64,000 nucleotides of DNA from Corylus avellana (taxonomy: Eukaryota > Streptophyta > Magnoliopsida > Fagales > Betulaceae), in assembly GCF_901000735.1 (NCBI RefSeq), contig NC_081547.1:22870046-22934045 (forward strand), read 5' to 3'. The position numbers and the translations under genes are program-made. Shown here piece by piece: positions 1 to 10,688 of the stretch. The number at the start of each line of letters is the position of its first letter. The stretch's first letter is position 1. The notes under the pieces were generated by a model. It was not told where the DNA came from. It did no database searches and was given only the letters and a program-made list of their open reading frames with translations.

Positions 1-1154
1 ATGTTTCTATGATGTCGATCTATATATAAATCAAACAAAAGAAAAAAGGACTAAAAACCAAAGTCAATTATCATGGTTTTAACATACATATCATGTGTAG
101 TGTCAAAGTTATTATCGTGTGTACAATGATGAGAACGATGACGGCATGCGGTAGTTTTATATATATATGCATGGCAGTTCTTAGATCTCCATATATGGTC
201 CAAATTTAATTACAGTACCACACACTAATTAAGGCATGTTTATCATAAAAGTTTAAGATTTTAAGAAGGGATAAATTTAACTAATACTCATTCTTACAAT
301 ATGGGTGTTCGAACTTTGTCTTAAATATAAGGTTCAACACGTGTAATATTTAATTGAAATGAAAAGTGAATGAAAAGACATAATTCAAAATTAGGGTTTT
401 TGCTCTGATATTATGTTAAATTAATTACCGCTTATTCAAAAAGACTAAGTTAATTAGAAGATATAAATTTAATTATTTAATTAATACTTTAACACTTTCT
501 GGCCATCACTTGTGGGCTCAAACTTCATTTTATTATGTGAGTCAAAACACATGAAACGGAGTGACGGAGGATGGAAGGAGAACAATAGAAAACATATCAA
601 AAATAACATAAAATAAGATAAATCACATTGATCAGAGTCTCACCGATCAACAATGAGGTTTTGGTAGAGTCTCACTACCAAGAAGAAGAGAACAATCATG
701 CCTCCAAGAAAACATCTTTTTCATTAATCATAATCTGATCTCCATAGAGTACACAGAGCATTTAAATAGATATTGTAAAATAAACCATAACCCTAATTTG
801 ACTCACTTTGGGCTAAGCCCATTATCTATTTATAAAATAACTTTAACCCTATTTTAACTGACTATATATGGACCAAGCTCATTATTAAATTACAGAATAC
901 AAAATCTTAAAATCTAAAATCTAAATAAAACTAAAGACTAATTTATTCTTTTCTCGTCCCGCATGAAGGGGTGAATTGATGGAGTCCAGGTTTGAATTCA
1001 TCATGACCTCTGACTTTAATACCGTGTAAAATCACAACTTCTTTCAAAAGCTTAAGCTTATAAAAGGAAAGAAATTAATTAAATTTAATCATTTTATTTA
1101 TATTATAACATTATATATCTTAAGAAAAAAGAAATTGTACTTTCCCCCGATGGA

Positions 1155-1188
<34 letters not shown>

Positions 1189-2655
1189 GGCCTGGCAGTG
1201 GTGGACAGTAATTGGTCCGGCCGACACCTGCAATGATGATGCCTGCGTGGTGAGAGATACCCAGTGTATGTAGCCGAATTCCTTAATCTCATAGAGCCAT
1301 CCGATCCCCATACAATATATTACTTTCTCTTCACCAATTATTGTGGGGGATGGTGTTGTGGTAGACCACGTCTTTGGTGAACATGTGGATGGTCTTGTAA
1401 GGATGATGATGATTACCATGATCATATATATACGTTTTCCACTATCAATTTGTTTGTTTATGTTTACAAAATAATTAAAGGCCAAATAATTGTTAATAAA
1501 ATTCTAAAAAGCTGATGTATATGTACTTAATTGGAATGACGTTTGTAGTGATGCAAGAGTTCTTGAACTACCTACCTATTTTGGGAAAGGGGAAAATTTT
1601 ATCTCATATTTTCTGACTTGGGTTCTTTTTCTTACAGTAGCTGCTACATATATTATATGGTACTTCAAATTATGTTATAGATATATATGACTAATTTAGC
1701 CACCAAAAGGAACCATTAATGTTACAATAGAAATAAGATTGTCTAGGCAAGAACGCCCATGCTGCACAAGTGAGAAGAACATGTTACATGACACATGCGT
1801 TAAATGGGAGAGTAGTACGTACTATATATATATATTAAGGATGACAAAAGCATTAAATGATATTTAAAGATTTCTATATGTTATCATTGTTATCATTAGA
1901 AGTAGTAGGAATTGAGATCACTAACCAAAAAGCAGTGTCTTCGTCTTCTACTCAAAAGATAAAACTTTACAGAGTAATTGAGAGAAAATTCTCTGATTTG
2001 ATAACAATATTTTAACTGATTAAGTTTTATATAAATAAGCTAGTCTATTTATAAAAGATAAATACTTGTAGAGAAAATAAATCTAATCCTAGTAGTAATA
2101 ATAAACATAATCCTAATAAAGAAAAAAAAAATAATTAAAGCAAATCTAACTCTATTAAGGAAATAAAATAAAGTCCTAATAAAATAAAATACAATCATAA
2201 TATAAAATTGACCATAGCGTGAATTGTGACACTCTTTCTTTTTGTACTTCCATTATCTGAGAACCGGTAAAATTCTGATCAAGCGGTGCTGCTCCAATAT
2301 TATTTTTGATATTTTTCTTATTTTCATTTTTATCGAAAATATAGGTAAATATCGTCCTACATCATAATTGCAATGCATTAGGTTTCTACAAGGAGAGAGT
2401 CGGTGGGAAATATTATCAAGCACCTCCTATGTACTAGTTACTCCTACCTTAATTAAGTGGGATTATTTTTAATTCAATTCCATTCCTCACTTACAAATCT
2501 TCCAACATTCACAAGGACCCACACTCAACCCTTAAGTAGTGGGGTAATTTTTTTTATTAAGTTAAATACATATGCATTTTTAGGCTAAAAAATTAGACTT
2601 AACCCTTCGTTCATACTTTGGTCCCTCCGAGTAAGAAATCCTAGCTCTGTCTCTA
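1..2655. other. AT-rich region without a recognisable gene
   Basis: No host gene is supported here. It contains a degenerate TRIM copy (237-494), a (TA)n run at 1162-1188 and short open frames with low-complexity translation. The minus-strand frame at 1120-1485 has no family I recognise. Blocks around 600-960 and 1940-2350 look like old retroelement debris, but I cannot place boundaries. Confidence 0.5.
237..494 (-). mobile_element. Degenerate TRIM-type retrotransposon copy
   Basis: The right LTR-like arm at 414-494 starts TGTTAAAT and ends TTTAACA, and is preceded at about 401-413 by the complement of a primer-binding motif (GCTCTGATATTAT). A diverged partial arm lies at 237-288 and shares the AGGGATAAATTTAA core. 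It is the same family as the copies at 18701, 27807, 39679 and 49538. The left end is unclear and no target duplication was found. Confidence 0.5.
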
Positions 2656-2663
2656 CTCATAGC

Positions 2664-3091
2664 TAAGAGTGGCAAAATGGGTTGGTGGGTCAACCCGAAT
2701 ACGACCCGAGTGACTCGCCACCCAATTAGCCTAAACCCAAACACGACTGGTTTAGATAAACGGGTTGAAAACATGGACACGACACGAAAAATAACTGGGT
2801 ACATAACTCGACATGACTTGCTTACTTGTAAGGCATAGCGATACGACCTGACACGTTTGAATGAAAAATAGGAAAAATAATGTAATAATACTTGGGCTTT
2901 AGTTTAGGGTTTTTTTTTTTTTAATAATTTAAGGCGGGTCACCCGGTGGTGAAGCGGGTTGACCTGACAGACACGAAAATAAACGGGTCATAAATGGGTT
3001 GGCCCGATTATAACCCAAACCCGTTTAGATTAAACCCAAACACTGTAACTTCGTATCGGGTTCGCGAGTCATGTCAAAATTGCCGGTCCTA
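2664..3091. mobile_element. hAT-like MITE with 8-bp target duplication
   Basis: The element begins TAAGAGTGGCAAAATGGG and ends AAAATTGCCGGTCCTA, imperfect terminal inverted repeats of the hAT type. It is flanked by CTCATAGC (2656-2663) and CTCACAGC (3092-3099), an 8-bp target duplication with one mismatch, as hAT elements make. The inside is rich in GGGTTGGCCCG/CGGGTC words repeated in both orientations, and it has no coding capacity. Non-autonomous. Confidence 0.8.
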
Positions 3092-3099
3092 CTCACAGC

Positions 3100-4194
3100 T
3101 TCTACAAATAGTGGTGCATGCATGGGCATGTGCATACAAGATAACATAGAATGTATTAGATTATGGTCAAGCATATTCTATTAATATTTCAACAATATTA
3201 TTGTATTGGTATAAGAATGATCTTTTAGATCTTTGGAAAATATATGATTCGATCATACTCTTCTTTTTATCTCCCTTTTGAGATTTCTTCTTCTTTTTTT
3301 CCCCTCTCATTTATAACAGTATAAAGTTCAACATATATAGAATTATTCATCCAAAAAAAAAAGAAGCTCAACATAGAATCTGCCTGGTATTATCTTTTCT
3401 CATTCCTATTGTCCGTTAAGATTGATAGGTGACAAGAGCTTCTTATTTGTAGCTAGGGCCACCAATGGTTTTACTCATCTTTTTGTCCTTGTAATTAATA
3501 TTGGCTGCCTGCTTAATTACAGTAAATATTCGATTCTTAATTAGGTTCATTAGAAATGATTATGTTGACTATATTCTTAATTGCTGACGTCAATATTATA
3601 TTATATAATTAAATTACAAGAGAGCAAACAAAGAGATATGTAGAGGATGATACATTGAATTAAAAGATCCTTCAAACAGCTAATGAAGTTTAATGTGGTG
3701 GGAGTATAAGAATATGAACTTATGCGAGTTCCCAGCTTTATAAATTAACCTACTTTATTTAATTAAATTCATTATATAATTAATCAGATGGTCTAAGTGC
3801 TTAATCCAATACATAAATTAATAATTAGAAGGAGAAAAAAGGTTTCCTCCTAGGACATATAGCATTTAGCGTATACAACAAGTATATAGCTAGGTTACCT
3901 TCAAATTCATTATCCTTTTTGTCCAACATCCGGCAAAAGATGTGTACTTCTCAATCTTAGATTGTTTATTTATTCTTCTTTCAATTTTTTTTTTTTTTTT
4001 TTTATTTTTTTTTTCCTTTGCAAAAATTGCACTTGCAACTCTCGAAATTCAGACATGCATGCACTCCGAGGTTGCTTCACCATTATTATTTAATCTATTT
4101 CATTAATTAGAAACTTCAACTGATGTAGGACGACAATCTAAGCTCCCTTGATCAATTGATCATAGCCACACGTTTCTATCAAAAAAAAAAAAAA
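3100..4194. other. AT-rich spacer, nothing recognised
   Basis: Long A and T runs (for example around 3350 and 3990-4015) and no open frame of interest. I see no gene or bounded element. Confidence 0.5.
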
Positions 4195-4529
4195 GGGGGA
4201 GAAAAACTTTACTTACCACTCCTTTCATAACTTTTGCAATCATACCTTTAAACTTTAAAAAATGTCAATCTAGAGTTAAGTCAAACTGTTGATGAGTTAA
4301 ATCTCCAAAATACTCCTAAGATATTTATAAAATTACAAAAATATCTTAAATTTGGACAAGGGTATTTTGAGAATTTCACTTTCTCCGTTGGGATTTAACT
4401 TTGAATGTGAACGGGAGGATTGACATTACAAACTTCTAATAGATGGTTTATCTAAATTAACACTTTTTAAAGTTTAAGGGTATGATTGCAAAAGTGATAA
4501 AGATCAGAACTGGTAAATAATGTTTTCCC
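4195..4529. mobile_element. Fold-back MITE, Mutator-like, with long inverted repeats
   Basis: The two halves are inverted copies. The left arm carries TTTTGCAATCATACCTTTAA and the right arm the complement of TTTTGCAATCATACCCTTAA. The outer ends are GGGGGAGAAAAAC and GTTTTCCC. It lies between A-runs, so its target duplication cannot be read. It resembles the elements at 6490, 14891 and 56559. Confidence 0.7.
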
Positions 4530-5241
4530 AAAAAAAAAAAAAAAAGAAAAATTGTATTTAATTACAACTTTTAACCTATTTCTATTTTTTTTACTTTACA
4601 TTAAGAAAAGATTTAATAATTAGCTTATTTAGTAGAGATTAGTACCTTGAGGATAATCAATACGTCGATTGTGACGTCAATATAATTTTCTCTTTTTATA
4701 TGAGTAAGGTATTTTATTGTTTTCAAATAAATAAATAAATGAGAGAAGAGACCGGTCCAGACGTATATGCACGTGTTAGCAAGTAGCATATGAAGCACAA
4801 TAATGTAAGGATATGATGCAGCCACAGATGTACATATATATATAGCTCCACTAGATAAAGTAATAGAATCTAAAATTAGTAATTAACACTTGTTAATTAA
4901 TTAATTAATAATTAGAGGCTTAATATATGTATAAACGTGTAATGATAGAATGATTCAGTCGTAGGTCCCCACTTGCTTATGATCTGCCCTTTCGGCTAAA
5001 GAATCGATAGAACCAATTAACTGTGATTAATTAGAATCATATAAAAATAAATTAATAAGCAAATTAATCTACACAATTAATTAGTTAATCATGTTAAATA
5101 ATTAATACCTAGAATGTGGCAATGTGTCGTCTTTAAGCTCCACTACCCAATGCCCTATGGAACAGTTGTCAAAATGTCCATGGGAAAGAAAGGCATATAT
5201 GCAGGTGCAACCCATTTTCTCATTTGTGCTTATTTTACATG

Positions 5242-5278
<37 letters not shown>

Positions 5279-5339
5279 AGAGTCTTACATGCCTGCGGTA
5301 GTGGATTTATTCCAAGGGTTTTTTAACCCTTAGAAGAAA
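4530..5339. other. AT-rich spacer with (TA)n run
   Basis: No gene is seen. A (TA)n microsatellite occupies about 5245-5275 and is directly followed by the outer flank of the Mutator-like element. Confidence 0.5.
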
Positions 5340-5496
5340 ACTACCTAAAAACTACCGTGAAACTAAAGTTAAGTACCGTCAATTAAAATATACAACGTTA
5401 AGTCTGTTTTTTTTTTTTTCTTCTCTCTGTTTGTTTGTTTTTTTTTTTTCTTCTCTCTTTTAATTCTCTGTCAACGAGTTGAAGCCCCACCTCAAC
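5340..5496 (+). repeat. Left inverted repeat of the Mutator-like element
   Basis: Matches the reverse complement of 10507-10651 with small differences and indels in the T-rich centre. A third, partial copy in the same orientation lies at 13640-13694. Confidence 0.75.
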
Positions 5497-6489
5497 ATGT
5501 GGACCCTAAACACCCTTGAACTATAACCCTCGAATCCTATGATGCCGTCAAGTTTGCACCAATGGGAACCTGACCCTCTGTTTCCAACTATAAAAACAGA
5601 TGTTCTTGGTTACACTTGGAAAGATTATAAGAATTACCTTCATAGCAAACGACAACGAGAGCTAAAATATGGTGAGTCAGGAAGTTAAATTAAATACATG
5701 GAAAAGAAAAAGCGAGAGAATATTTTATTTTATTATGCATTACAATTGGATGCAGAAAAACATATAACAAATGCGCAAATGATTATTGATTATAAGTTAT
5801 TTAGTGATGTGGTTTCTTTTGATATGACATACCGAACTAATAAGGAGTATTACCGCTTGCAATATTTGTTGGGTTTAATCATCATAGAGAGGTTGTGATA
5901 TTTGGGGCTGCACTTCTATACAATGAAACTATAGAGTTATTCCAGTGGTTGTTTGAAACTTTCTTTGAAGCAATGTCGGGGAAAAAGCCAAATACAATCT
6001 TTACTGATCAAGATTCTGCAATGGCAAAAGCTATCTCATTGGTGATGCATAATACTTGCCATCGATTATGTAAGTGGCATTTAATGCAAAATACTTTGAA
6101 ACATATTGGCCATTTATTAAGAGATGAGAATGGGTTTAATAGTGATCTCAATGCATGTTTTAAAGTTTGGGAAGAGGAAGATGAGTTGCTCATTGCTTGG
6201 GATGCTATACTTCATAAGTACAATGTACATGACAATTCTTGGCTACAACATTTATTTGAAGTGAAAGAGAAATGGGCTAAAGCATATGTCAAGATGTCTT
6301 TTTCAGTTGGAGTAAATTCTACACAAATAAGTGAAAGTTTGAACTCTAGCTTGAAGAATTATTTACAGTCAGATTATGATATTGTAAAGTTCTTCATACA
6401 TTTTGAAAGATTACTGAATGATAAGCACTATAAGGAATTATTGGCGAAGTATAACTTAAGACAAAAGTTACCAAAAATTAAGATCTTAT

Positions 6490-6651
6490 GGGAAAAAATC
6501 ACTTTACCCCCCTGAAGTTTTAAGAGTTTTTCAATTTGAACCCAAAAGTTTAAAAATTGACAATGTACCTTCCCAATGTTTCAAAAATTTTCAATTTAAA
6601 CATTCCGTTATTAATTTCCGTATCTATAAAATTATGTAATTACTCTCAGGC

Positions 6652-6683
<32 letters not shown>

Positions 6684-6827
6684 CTGTCCAATTTAACGAA
6701 AATTAGTAACGGAAGGTTTAAATTGAAATTTTTTGAAACATTAGGGGGTACATTGCCAATTTTTAAACTTTGGGGTTCAAATTGAAAAACCCTTGAAACT
6801 TCAGGGGGGGTAAAGTGAATTTTCCCT
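6490..6827. mobile_element. Fold-back MITE inserted in the transposase, 9-bp target duplication
   Basis: Ends are GGGAAAAAATCACTTTACCC and the complement GGGTAAAGTGAATTTTCCCT. The two halves pair over most of the length around a central T/A run. The flanks AGATCTTAT at 6481-6489 and 6828-6836 are identical 9-bp target duplications, as for Mutator-like elements. Removing the element and one flank copy rejoins the transposase reading (KIKIL then SPMLVEAAKIYT). Confidence 0.88.
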
Positions 6828-7210
6828 AGATCTTATCACCTATGTTGGTAGAAGCAGCAAAGATTTATACTTAACCATTTTTGAAGTTTCAAAAGCAGTA
6901 CGAAGAGTTCCAAGAAGCTTATGTCAAGGAGCATATCGAAAGAAACTCATCTCATGAATATATAGTGTCATTTTATGATAAGCCTCAAGATCGCAGAGTC
7001 ATTTGGAAATCTTTAGAAAAAAAATTTTCAGGCAATTGCAGAAATTTTGAGAGATGTGGAATTTTGTGTGGCCATGCTTTAAAATACTTGATGTTATGAA
7101 TATTAAGGTACTTTCAAAGAAGTACATCCTTAAGAGATGAACAAAAGATGCAAGGAATGAGATTGTGCAAGACTTCAATGGACATGAAATAATAATAGAC
7201 ACCAATTTAG

Positions 7211-7745
7211 TGTTAAAGTATATCAAGCACTCAAGAGGTTGAGCCCAGGCTCGAGCGCAGTAACAAAGAAGAAAGTAGTCCAAGTGTGCTCGAGCTCAGT
7301 ATCGAGTGCAGTAACAAAGAAAAATGAAGGGAAGCAAGCTCGAGTGCGCTCGAGCGCAAGCCAGATGCGATTGAGTGCAGATAGGCACACAAGCCAGTCT
7401 CGCAACTGCAGAAAAGCTGAAGCTCAATATGGAAAGATTTTCTATATTCTTCAACCTCCTATGACAGCATGTAAAGTAACTTTGGGAGTACTAGCTCGCA
7501 ATGATCAAATCTTTTGTAGAAGGAAAGAAGCTCAACCATTGGAAGACTTAGACAACAAGAAAACCAATTAGAAGATTTCATTCTCCTTGACGTAAAAGGA
7601 AGATCTCCTTCTCCTTAGTGTAAAAGGATTTTGACTTTATTGTATTAGTGTTAGCCGTGTATTAGGTTTAACCTTTGTAGTATATATACAACATCAATGT
7701 ATTTGTAATATTATCAACTTTGAATACACCTTCTCAAAGTTTTTC
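7211..7745 (+). repeat. 5' LTR of the deleted Copia element
   Basis: Starts TGTTAAAGTATATCAAGCAC and contains CTCGAGCGC-rich tandem motifs. The last base differs from the CA end of the partner LTR. It is about 30 bp shorter than the 3' LTR because the latter has an extra GTCCAAGTGCGCTCGAGCG unit. Confidence 0.85.
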
Positions 7746-7829
7746 TTGGTATCAGAGCCTCAAGGCCAACACCATAACCTTTTCAACCAAAACTGAATTT
7801 CCTTTCAACAATACTCACAAGAATACTCA

Positions 7830-8478
7830 ATGGCAACTACAAACCCCAATGCTTCTTCTTTCATCCCACCTAATACTACACAAAACACTCTCTTGAAACT
7901 TGATTCTGGCAACTATACCAGTTGGTTGACACGGATTAATCCCACATTGCGTACTCATGATCTGATGGGCTTTGTGGATGGGTTAGAACCATGCCCCCCA
8001 AAGGCAACCACGGATGTAGAAGGAAAAGAAATCCCCAATCCTTAAAATACCCTACCTGGAACAAGAAGGATCAATACTTACTAAGTGTGATTACAGGATC
8101 CCTTTCAGAAAAAGTTCTAGCAATAGTTTATGGACTAAACACCTCACAATAGGCTTGGAGTGCATTAGCTACCAAATTTGCCTCCAAGTCCAAATCTCGA
8201 ATCTCCAACTTAAAGAAGCAACTGTAAGGTCTCTCTCAAGGTCCCAAATCATGTGTAGATTACATACAGTCTGCCAAGCTCTTGGCAGATCAACTTAGTG
8301 TAACTGGAAACACCATTCCTGATGAAGAAATCATCACCTCAATTCTCAATGGATCGAACCCCTCTTTTACTCACTTCATGACAACCTATTCCTTCCATAC
8401 CAGAACCAATGAAATCAACTTTGAAGACTTCCAAGATGAACTCCTAAGCCATAAGATGCTGCTCAACCAACAACTGTT
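7830..8478 (+). pseudogene. Copia gag fragment (UBN2-type)
   Basis: Starts with ATG 7830 (MATTNPNASSF, NYTSWLTRINPTLRTHDLMGF), then stops near 8043 and continues in degraded frames (YLLSVITGSLSEKVLAIVYG; SALATKFASKSKSRISNLKK; SCVDYIQSAKLLADQLSV; IITSILNGSNPSFTHF). The order and words are those of Copia gag of plants. It ends abruptly at the inverted block. Confidence 0.8.
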
Positions 8479-8479
8479 C

Positions 8480-8745
8480 TAGCATGAAAAATTGGGTTGG
8501 AAGCCAATGCTAAAGCACTTATGTTATCACACCACAGAACTAGAGGAGCAGCTAGATATACTTAGATCTCTTTCAGTAGCATTCTAATCCAGAAGAGTTC
8601 AGCTGTAGTGATGGAGAGTGACGTATACTCAGCTTCTGTGCTGGACCTTGATACAACAACTTGCTTCTTTGCACTCCAGGCTATAAGACAGTCTCCTAGG
8701 AACACTGCAAATCCTATAGCTCCATCTATATCACCTGATATCTAG
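8480..8745 (-). pseudogene. Copia RNase H fragment in inverted orientation
   Basis: Reading the minus strand from about 8730 gives [37 protein letters not shown] and then WCDNISALALASNPIFHAR: the Copia RNase H core with the STEAEY motif. It lies between a plus-strand gag piece and a plus-strand RT piece, so this part has been inverted or inserted backwards. It has one stop. Confidence 0.85.
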
Positions 8746-9024
8746 TCACACTTGGACCTTGTGCCCAAGACCTATACATCACAATGTTATCAGAAACAAG
8801 TGGGTCTTCAAAATCAAAAGAAAATCAGATGGGACTGTGGAGAGATTCAAAGCCAAATTGGTTGCTAAAGGATTTGATCAGAGAAGTGGAATAGATTATA
8901 CTGATACCTTTAGTCCTGTCATCAAACCATCAACTATTAGGATTATCTTCGCCCTAGCAATTCACTTTGATTGGACTATTAGACAACTTGATGTTTCAAA
9001 TGCATTTCTGCTGGGTCATTTAAA
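8746..9024 (+). pseudogene. Copia reverse transcriptase N-terminal fragment
   Basis: Encodes NKWVFKIKRKSDGTVERFKA, KLVAKGFDQRSGIDYTDTFS and RQLDVSNAFLLGHL, the conserved start of the Copia RT domain. The frame enters the 3' LTR directly after GHL. The catalytic YVDD region is missing. Confidence 0.85.
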
Positions 9025-9593
9025 TGTTAAAATATAACAAGCACTCAAGAGGTCGAGCGCAGGTTCTAGCGCAGTAACAGAGAAGTCTGCAGTCCAAGTG
9101 CGCTCGAGCGTAGTAATAGAGAATTTTGTAGTCCAAGTGCGCTCGAGCGTAGGCTCGAGAGTAGTATCGGGCGCAGTAACAGAGAAAAGTGAAGATAAGC
9201 AAGCTCGAGTGCACTCGAGCGCAGGCTAGATGCGATTGAGCGAAGACAGGGGCACAAGCCAGTCTCGTAGCTACAGGAAAGCTGAAGCTCAATATGGAAA
9301 AATTTTCTATATTCCTCAACCTCCTATAACAGCATGTAAAGTAACTTTGGGAGTACCAGCTGGTTGTGATCAAATATTTTGTAGAAGGAAAAAAGCTCAA
9401 CCATTGGAAGACTTGGACAACAAGAAAACCAATTAGAAGATTTCCTTCTCCTTGATGTAAAAGGAAGATCTCCTTCTCCTTAGTGTGAAAGGAATTTTAC
9501 TTTATTGTATTAGTTTTACCTTAGTAGTATATATTCTAAATCAATGTACTTGTAATATTATCAACTTTGAATATACCTTCTCAAAGTTTTTCA
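9025..9593 (+). repeat. 3' LTR of the deleted Copia element
   Basis: Starts TGTTAAAATATAACAAGCAC and ends TCAAAGTTTTTCA before the TTTAG target duplication. It carries three CTCGAGCG-type repeat units where the 5' LTR has fewer. Confidence 0.85.
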
Positions 9594-10506
9594 TTTAGAA
9601 GTCAAAAATCGATATAAGTCTTTATGCCCCATGTATGTCAAGCTTATCAGTCTAGTAGTTGAATGTGAAGAAGCATACAATATAGCATTGGAAAGATTGA
9701 AGATGTAATGAAAAGGAAGTCCAATCTTAGTCAAGTTGATAATTCTCAAGAAAATCCATTAGATGAGATGACAATCATAAGTGCTAAAGGCATAAAAAAG
9801 AAGCAAGGTTGTAAGGGAAAGCGTCGAATCAAAAGTTGTACTGAAGTAACTAAAAAGAAGAAGAAAAGTATCAATAATCATCCCCCACAAGCAAATCAAT
9901 ATATACATGTCATAGTTTCGCAACTTTATATTATGTTTCACATTTATACATTTAACTTATTTAATATGAGTTTAATTTATCAATTAGTGTGTAATTAAAA
10001 TAGGGCCAGTGTACAACTTCATTGATGCATGGATCGCTGATAGTTCTAATCATTTGTCATATCGTCATTCAGATCAGGTATCAATATTTCAGCTTTTTTT
10101 CTTTTCTTTTTTTTTAAAAAATTTTAATTGATTTTATTTGAAGAAATTGTATACAATTATTGATCAATAAAATATGACATAGGATTTGTACGTGCCTCAT
10201 TCTACAAGTGCTAATGACCCTTGTAGTATTTACCCTTTATCACTACATCATGTACTATTCTACTAAATTTTTATTTAAGGCATATATAATATGTTAGTGC
10301 TAATAACTATTCTAATTATTTCTCATTGCTTGCAAAATCGCAGGATACTGAGAGTAATTCAAGTCTTCTTACAAGTTTGAACATCCATGACAAGATTCTG
10401 CGAAATTCTGCGAAATTTTTTTCCTAACCATTAGTTGGTGCACAGTTGTTGGAGGGCTTCACCAGCTTGCAATTTTGTGGAAATTCTGATTGTTCAGAGT
10501 CCACGA

Positions 10507-10651
10507 GTTGAGGTGGGGCTTCAACTCGTTGACAGAGAATTAAAAGAGAGAGAAGAAAAAAAAACAAACAAACAGAGAGACAAATTTTTTTTTTAAAAAA
10601 AAAAAACAGACTTAACGTTGTTTATTTTAATTAACGGTAGTTTTTAGGTAG
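10507..10651 (-). repeat. Right inverted repeat of the Mutator-like element
   Basis: Reverse complement of 5340-5496 in the same order (GGGGCTTCAACTCGTTGA, CAAACAAACAGAG, CAGACTTAACGTTG, GGTAGTTTTTAGGTAG). The T-run of the LINE tail starts at the next base. Confidence 0.75.
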
Positions 10652-10688
10652 TTTTTTTTTTTTTTTTTTGAAATTGAAACTTCATATA

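Larger units (their letters stand above)
7211..9593 (+). mobile_element. Deleted Copia LTR retrotransposon with 5-bp target duplication
   Basis: LTRs lie at 7211-7745 and 9025-9593, both starting TGTTAAA; the right one ends TTTTTCA. Flanks TTTAG at 7206-7210 and 9594-9598 are an exact 5-bp target duplication. The primer-binding site TGGTATCAGAGCC follows the left LTR at 7747-7759 (initiator tRNA-Met type). Inside, only 1.28 kb remains: a gag part, an inverted RNase H block and the start of the reverse transcriptase. The RT frame runs straight into the right LTR with no polypurine tract, and integrase is absent. Confidence 0.9.
5590..9945 (+). pseudogene. FAR1/FHY3-like MULE transposase pseudogene, split by two insertions
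   Basis: Pieces in order: about 5590-5895 (DVLGYTWKDYKNYLHSKRQR; DAEKHITNAQMIIDYK; SFDMTYRTNKEY), 5890-6489 (VVIFGAALLYNETIELFQWL, TDQDSAMAKAISLV, CHRLCKWHLMQN, SESLNSSLK), 6837-7210 after the MITE (FQKQYEEFQEAYVKEHIE and the SWIM finger CRNFERCGILCGHALKY) and 9599-9900 after the Copia element (RYKSLCPMYVKLISLVVECEEAYNIALERLK, then a basic tail rich in KKK). The first two pieces are in different frames (frameshift near 5870); stops occur near 5685 and 6870, and another frameshift near 9705. The DDE-type D residues are in SFDMTY and TDQD. This is a transposase relic, not a host FAR1 gene, because it lies between the element's inverted repeats. Confidence 0.8.
5340..10651 (+). mobile_element. 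Decayed Mutator-like element with FAR1-type transposase and nested insertions
   Basis: Inverted repeats of about 150 bp bound the element: 5340-5496 and 10507-10651. Both carry the ACTACCTAAAAACTACC end, the CAACGTTAAGTCTG block, T-rich and CTCTCTGTTTGTTTG stretches and the TCAACGAGTTGAAGCCCCAC inner end. Between them lies a FAR1/FHY3-like MULE transposase, interrupted by a fold-back MITE (6490-6827) and a deleted Copia element (7211-9593). The outermost right end appears to have been lost or displaced where a LINE tail begins at 10652. FAR1-type transposases with long inverted repeats are known for plant Mutator-like elements. The transposase has frameshifts and stops, so it is inactive. Confidence 0.75.

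Noticed and set aside
1120..1485. Minus-strand open frame of 121 codons
   Set aside because: It spans a (TA)n run, which gives the YIYIYIYI stretch, and the rest matches no family. No splice or promoter signal supports it.
5698..7099. Host FAR1/FHY3 transcription factor gene
   Set aside because: The sequence lies between Mutator-type inverted repeats, is broken by frameshifts, stops and insertions, and has no plant regulatory gene structure.
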